Shown piece after piece: positions 63,026 to 64,000 of a stretch of 64,000 nucleotides of DNA. Under the pieces are notes generated by a model, which saw nothing but the letters and a program-made list of their open reading frames with translations, did not search any database and had not been told where the DNA came from. The stretch's first letter is position 1. Each line of letters opens with the position of its first letter. Both the position numbers and the translations under genes were made by a program. Origin of the DNA: Thermodesulfobacteriota bacterium (GTDB taxonomy: Bacteria > Desulfobacterota_D > UBA1144 > Nemesobacterales > UBA2774); assembly GCA_021604765.1 (NCBI GenBank), contig BQJP01000011.1, forward strand, positions 1 to 64,000, in the 5' to 3' direction.

Positions 63026-63127
63026 TTAATCGTCACTATCTTGTTCTTTTCGTGCACGCAGAATAATAGCGATTACAAAAGCTGAAAGAGCAAGCGCATA
63101 AATTACTGGTCCTATTACTTCTAAAAT
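63026..63127 (-). CDS. Possible 33-residue membrane peptide with ATT start
   Basis: An open frame of 33 codons: ILEVIGPVIYALALSAFVIA, then IILRARKEQDSDD, i.e. one membrane helix with a charged C-terminal tail. No ATG, GTG or TTG is in frame, but ATT at 63,125-63,127 has AAAGGGGGT ending 9 nt upstream. The protein-like composition and strong ribosome-binding site support it; the rare start keeps it tentative. It lies about 95 bp downstream of the isocitrate lyase gene on the same strand. Confidence 0.45.
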   Translation of the reverse strand: MLEVIGPVIYALALSAFVIAIILRARKEQDSDD

Positions 63128-63168
63128 TTGAACTTACCCCCTTTAGTTAGTAAATATATTATGCTTCA

Positions 63169-63196
63169 CCGGAGACTATATGTCTATAGTCCCCGG
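63169..63196 (-). terminator. Hairpin after the isocitrate lyase gene
   Basis: Minus strand CCGGGGACTATA-GACA-TATAGTCTCCGG: a 12-pair stem with one G-U, 26 bp past the stop at 63,223. There is no long T-run, so it may stabilise the mRNA end or give partial termination before the small peptide frame. Confidence 0.55.
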
Positions 63197-63222
63197 CTTA
63201 GCAATAACTTTGTTTCTGTTAC

Positions 63223-64000
63223 TTACTTTTTCTTTTTAGTAGCTTTTTTAGCTGTTGAACTCTTTTGAATAAACTTTTTAAGCTCTTTCTGATCAGACTT
63301 AAGAAGTTCTGCAATACGAGGTGGATTTATTTGAGCAACAATAATATCTCCAACTTCCATGTTAACATCGCCGAAGATACCGTGCTTCTGCATTCCTTTG
63401 GTTTGCATCTGATTATCATCAGTTGGGTTCACATAATGAATCGCTGTTGCTTTGTATCTGTGAATTAGGAACAGTGACAATAAAGCGTTTAGCCTCTTCT
63501 GACGATACTCAGAATCGAATGTGTTCTGGTCTCTAACAAAGATTAAGGTTTTACCCATACGATCAATTATTGTTGAGAAAACGACATCTCCGATTTTATT
63601 GTTGTCACCGTCAAACACAGCGAGTTCAAGAAGTTCAGAACCTGCGGTATGAGGCCTCAACTGAACACGGAAGTTATCTTCAAAGTTATAATGGTCACTC
63701 CATATCTCAAGCCAATCTTCTAGGAGCCTTGGCGGAACCTCAGTTTCAACTAGATGTTGAACCTGTGTAGATCCTTTACCCATTGCCTTTGTTGTTGCAG
63801 TACGACCTGAAGATGCAGCCAATGCACCATCCATTCTAGGTCCTCCAACAAGTGACTGAGGTGTTTTATAAGGAGAATCGACCAGTCTGAATTTTCTTTG
63901 TAATCTGGCGAGTGCCAACATACCGTCCTGTTTTAGGGCAGTTGAGAACTCTTCTGCAGCGAGTCCGTCTATCTGATGCCCACCGTAAGTAATGAAATCA
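63223..64000 (-). CDS. aceA: Isocitrate lyase, 5' part beyond the window
   Basis: Splits isocitrate to succinate and glyoxylate, the first glyoxylate-shunt enzyme. The frame is open past the internal ATG at 63,921 to the window edge, reading [13 protein letters not shown] and then [56 protein letters not shown] follows, all characteristic of the long isocitrate lyase group. The catalytic KKCGH segment should lie upstream, outside the window. The 3' end is Lys-rich (KKATKKKK). A hairpin follows the stop. Confidence 0.9.
   Translation of the reverse strand, partial: DFITYGGHQIDGLAAEEFSTALKQDGMLALARLQRKFRLVDSPYKTPQSLVGGPRMDGALAASSGRTATTKAMGKGSTQVQHLVETEVPPRLLEDWLEIWSDHYNFEDNFRVQLRPHTAGSELLELAVFDGDNNKIGDVVFSTIIDRMGKTLIFVRDQNTFDSEYRQKRLNALLSLFLIHRYKATAIHYVNPTDDNQMQTKGMQKHGIFGDVNMEVGDIIVAQINPPRIAELLKSDQKELKKFIQKSSTAKKATKKKK

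Noticed and set aside
1-64000. CRISPR array or riboswitch
   Set aside because: No regularly spaced repeats were seen, and no leader showed a recognisable riboswitch core, including before the Mn operon.

Overview
The window is chromosomal DNA from an AT-rich, Gram-negative (diderm) bacterium. It encodes outer-membrane porins, TolC/RND efflux, lipoproteins with clear lipoboxes, periplasmic cytochromes c and a sigma-54 regulator. Housekeeping genes at the edges (glnE, priA, trhO, and an isocitrate lyase indicating a glyoxylate shunt) together with a multicopper oxidase suggest a respiring heterotroph. The lineage cannot be fixed from the sequence alone; a deltaproteobacterial or candidate-phylum relative is only a guess.

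Left flank (1-26.7 kb). Gene order: glnE (cut by the window edge), a Lys-rich small protein, priA, a flavoprotein/polyferredoxin pair, a TPR protein, then a five-gene manganese-type ABC uptake operon (regulator, binding protein, ATPase, two permeases). A sixth gene, for an outer-membrane barrel, carries the same operator as the regulator gene. Next come an AI-2E family permease, a glutaminyl cyclase, small lipoproteins, an OprB-type porin translationally coupled to a large multicopper oxidase, a beta-hydroxyacid dehydrogenase, an SGNH hydrolase with a 44-residue partner, a secreted protein with a metzincin zinc motif, a GAF-LuxR regulator and tRNA-Arg(CCT).

Genomic island (26,697-61,362, about 34.6 kb). 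The 3' 47 bp of tRNA-Arg is repeated with one mismatch at 61,316-61,362. A tyrosine integrase lies beside the tRNA, and a 24-bp repeat occurs just inside both ends. The integration/replication module (integrase, RHH protein, DnaB-like ATPase, excisionase, one unknown gene) occupies the left 4 kb. The cargo handles metal and ion stress: a Cus/Czc-type RND efflux operon, a CopB-type P1B-ATPase, an unusual CDF transporter, YHS/TRASH-type and His/Met-rich periplasmic proteins, cytochromes c, a K+ channel and a CPA2 antiporter. It also carries an energy module: phosphoketolase, acetate kinase and a GH13 sugar phosphorylase.

Control of the island. A ZraSR/NtrC-like two-component system sits in the middle (48.3-50.8 kb). 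Four sigma-54 promoters are visible as two divergent pairs, each pair flanking a central palindromic enhancer (TGTTG-N6-CAACA): at 47.9-48.2 kb (porin operon / two-component genes) and at 51.1-51.4 kb (lipoprotein / antiporter). Minus-strand gene spacing from the porin at 47.8 kb down to 33.1 kb would allow metal handling and the phosphoketolase-acetate kinase module to belong to one regulated program. That is the most interesting system in the window.

Right flank (61.4-64 kb). The tRNA's probable original terminator now lies just beyond the right att site. It is followed by trhO, a small secreted protein, a possible 33-residue membrane peptide and the 3' part of an isocitrate lyase gene. Four small genes without an ordinary long ORF were recovered by reading: 23,987-24,121, 37,085-37,240, 44,191-44,361 and, less surely, 63,026-63,127.
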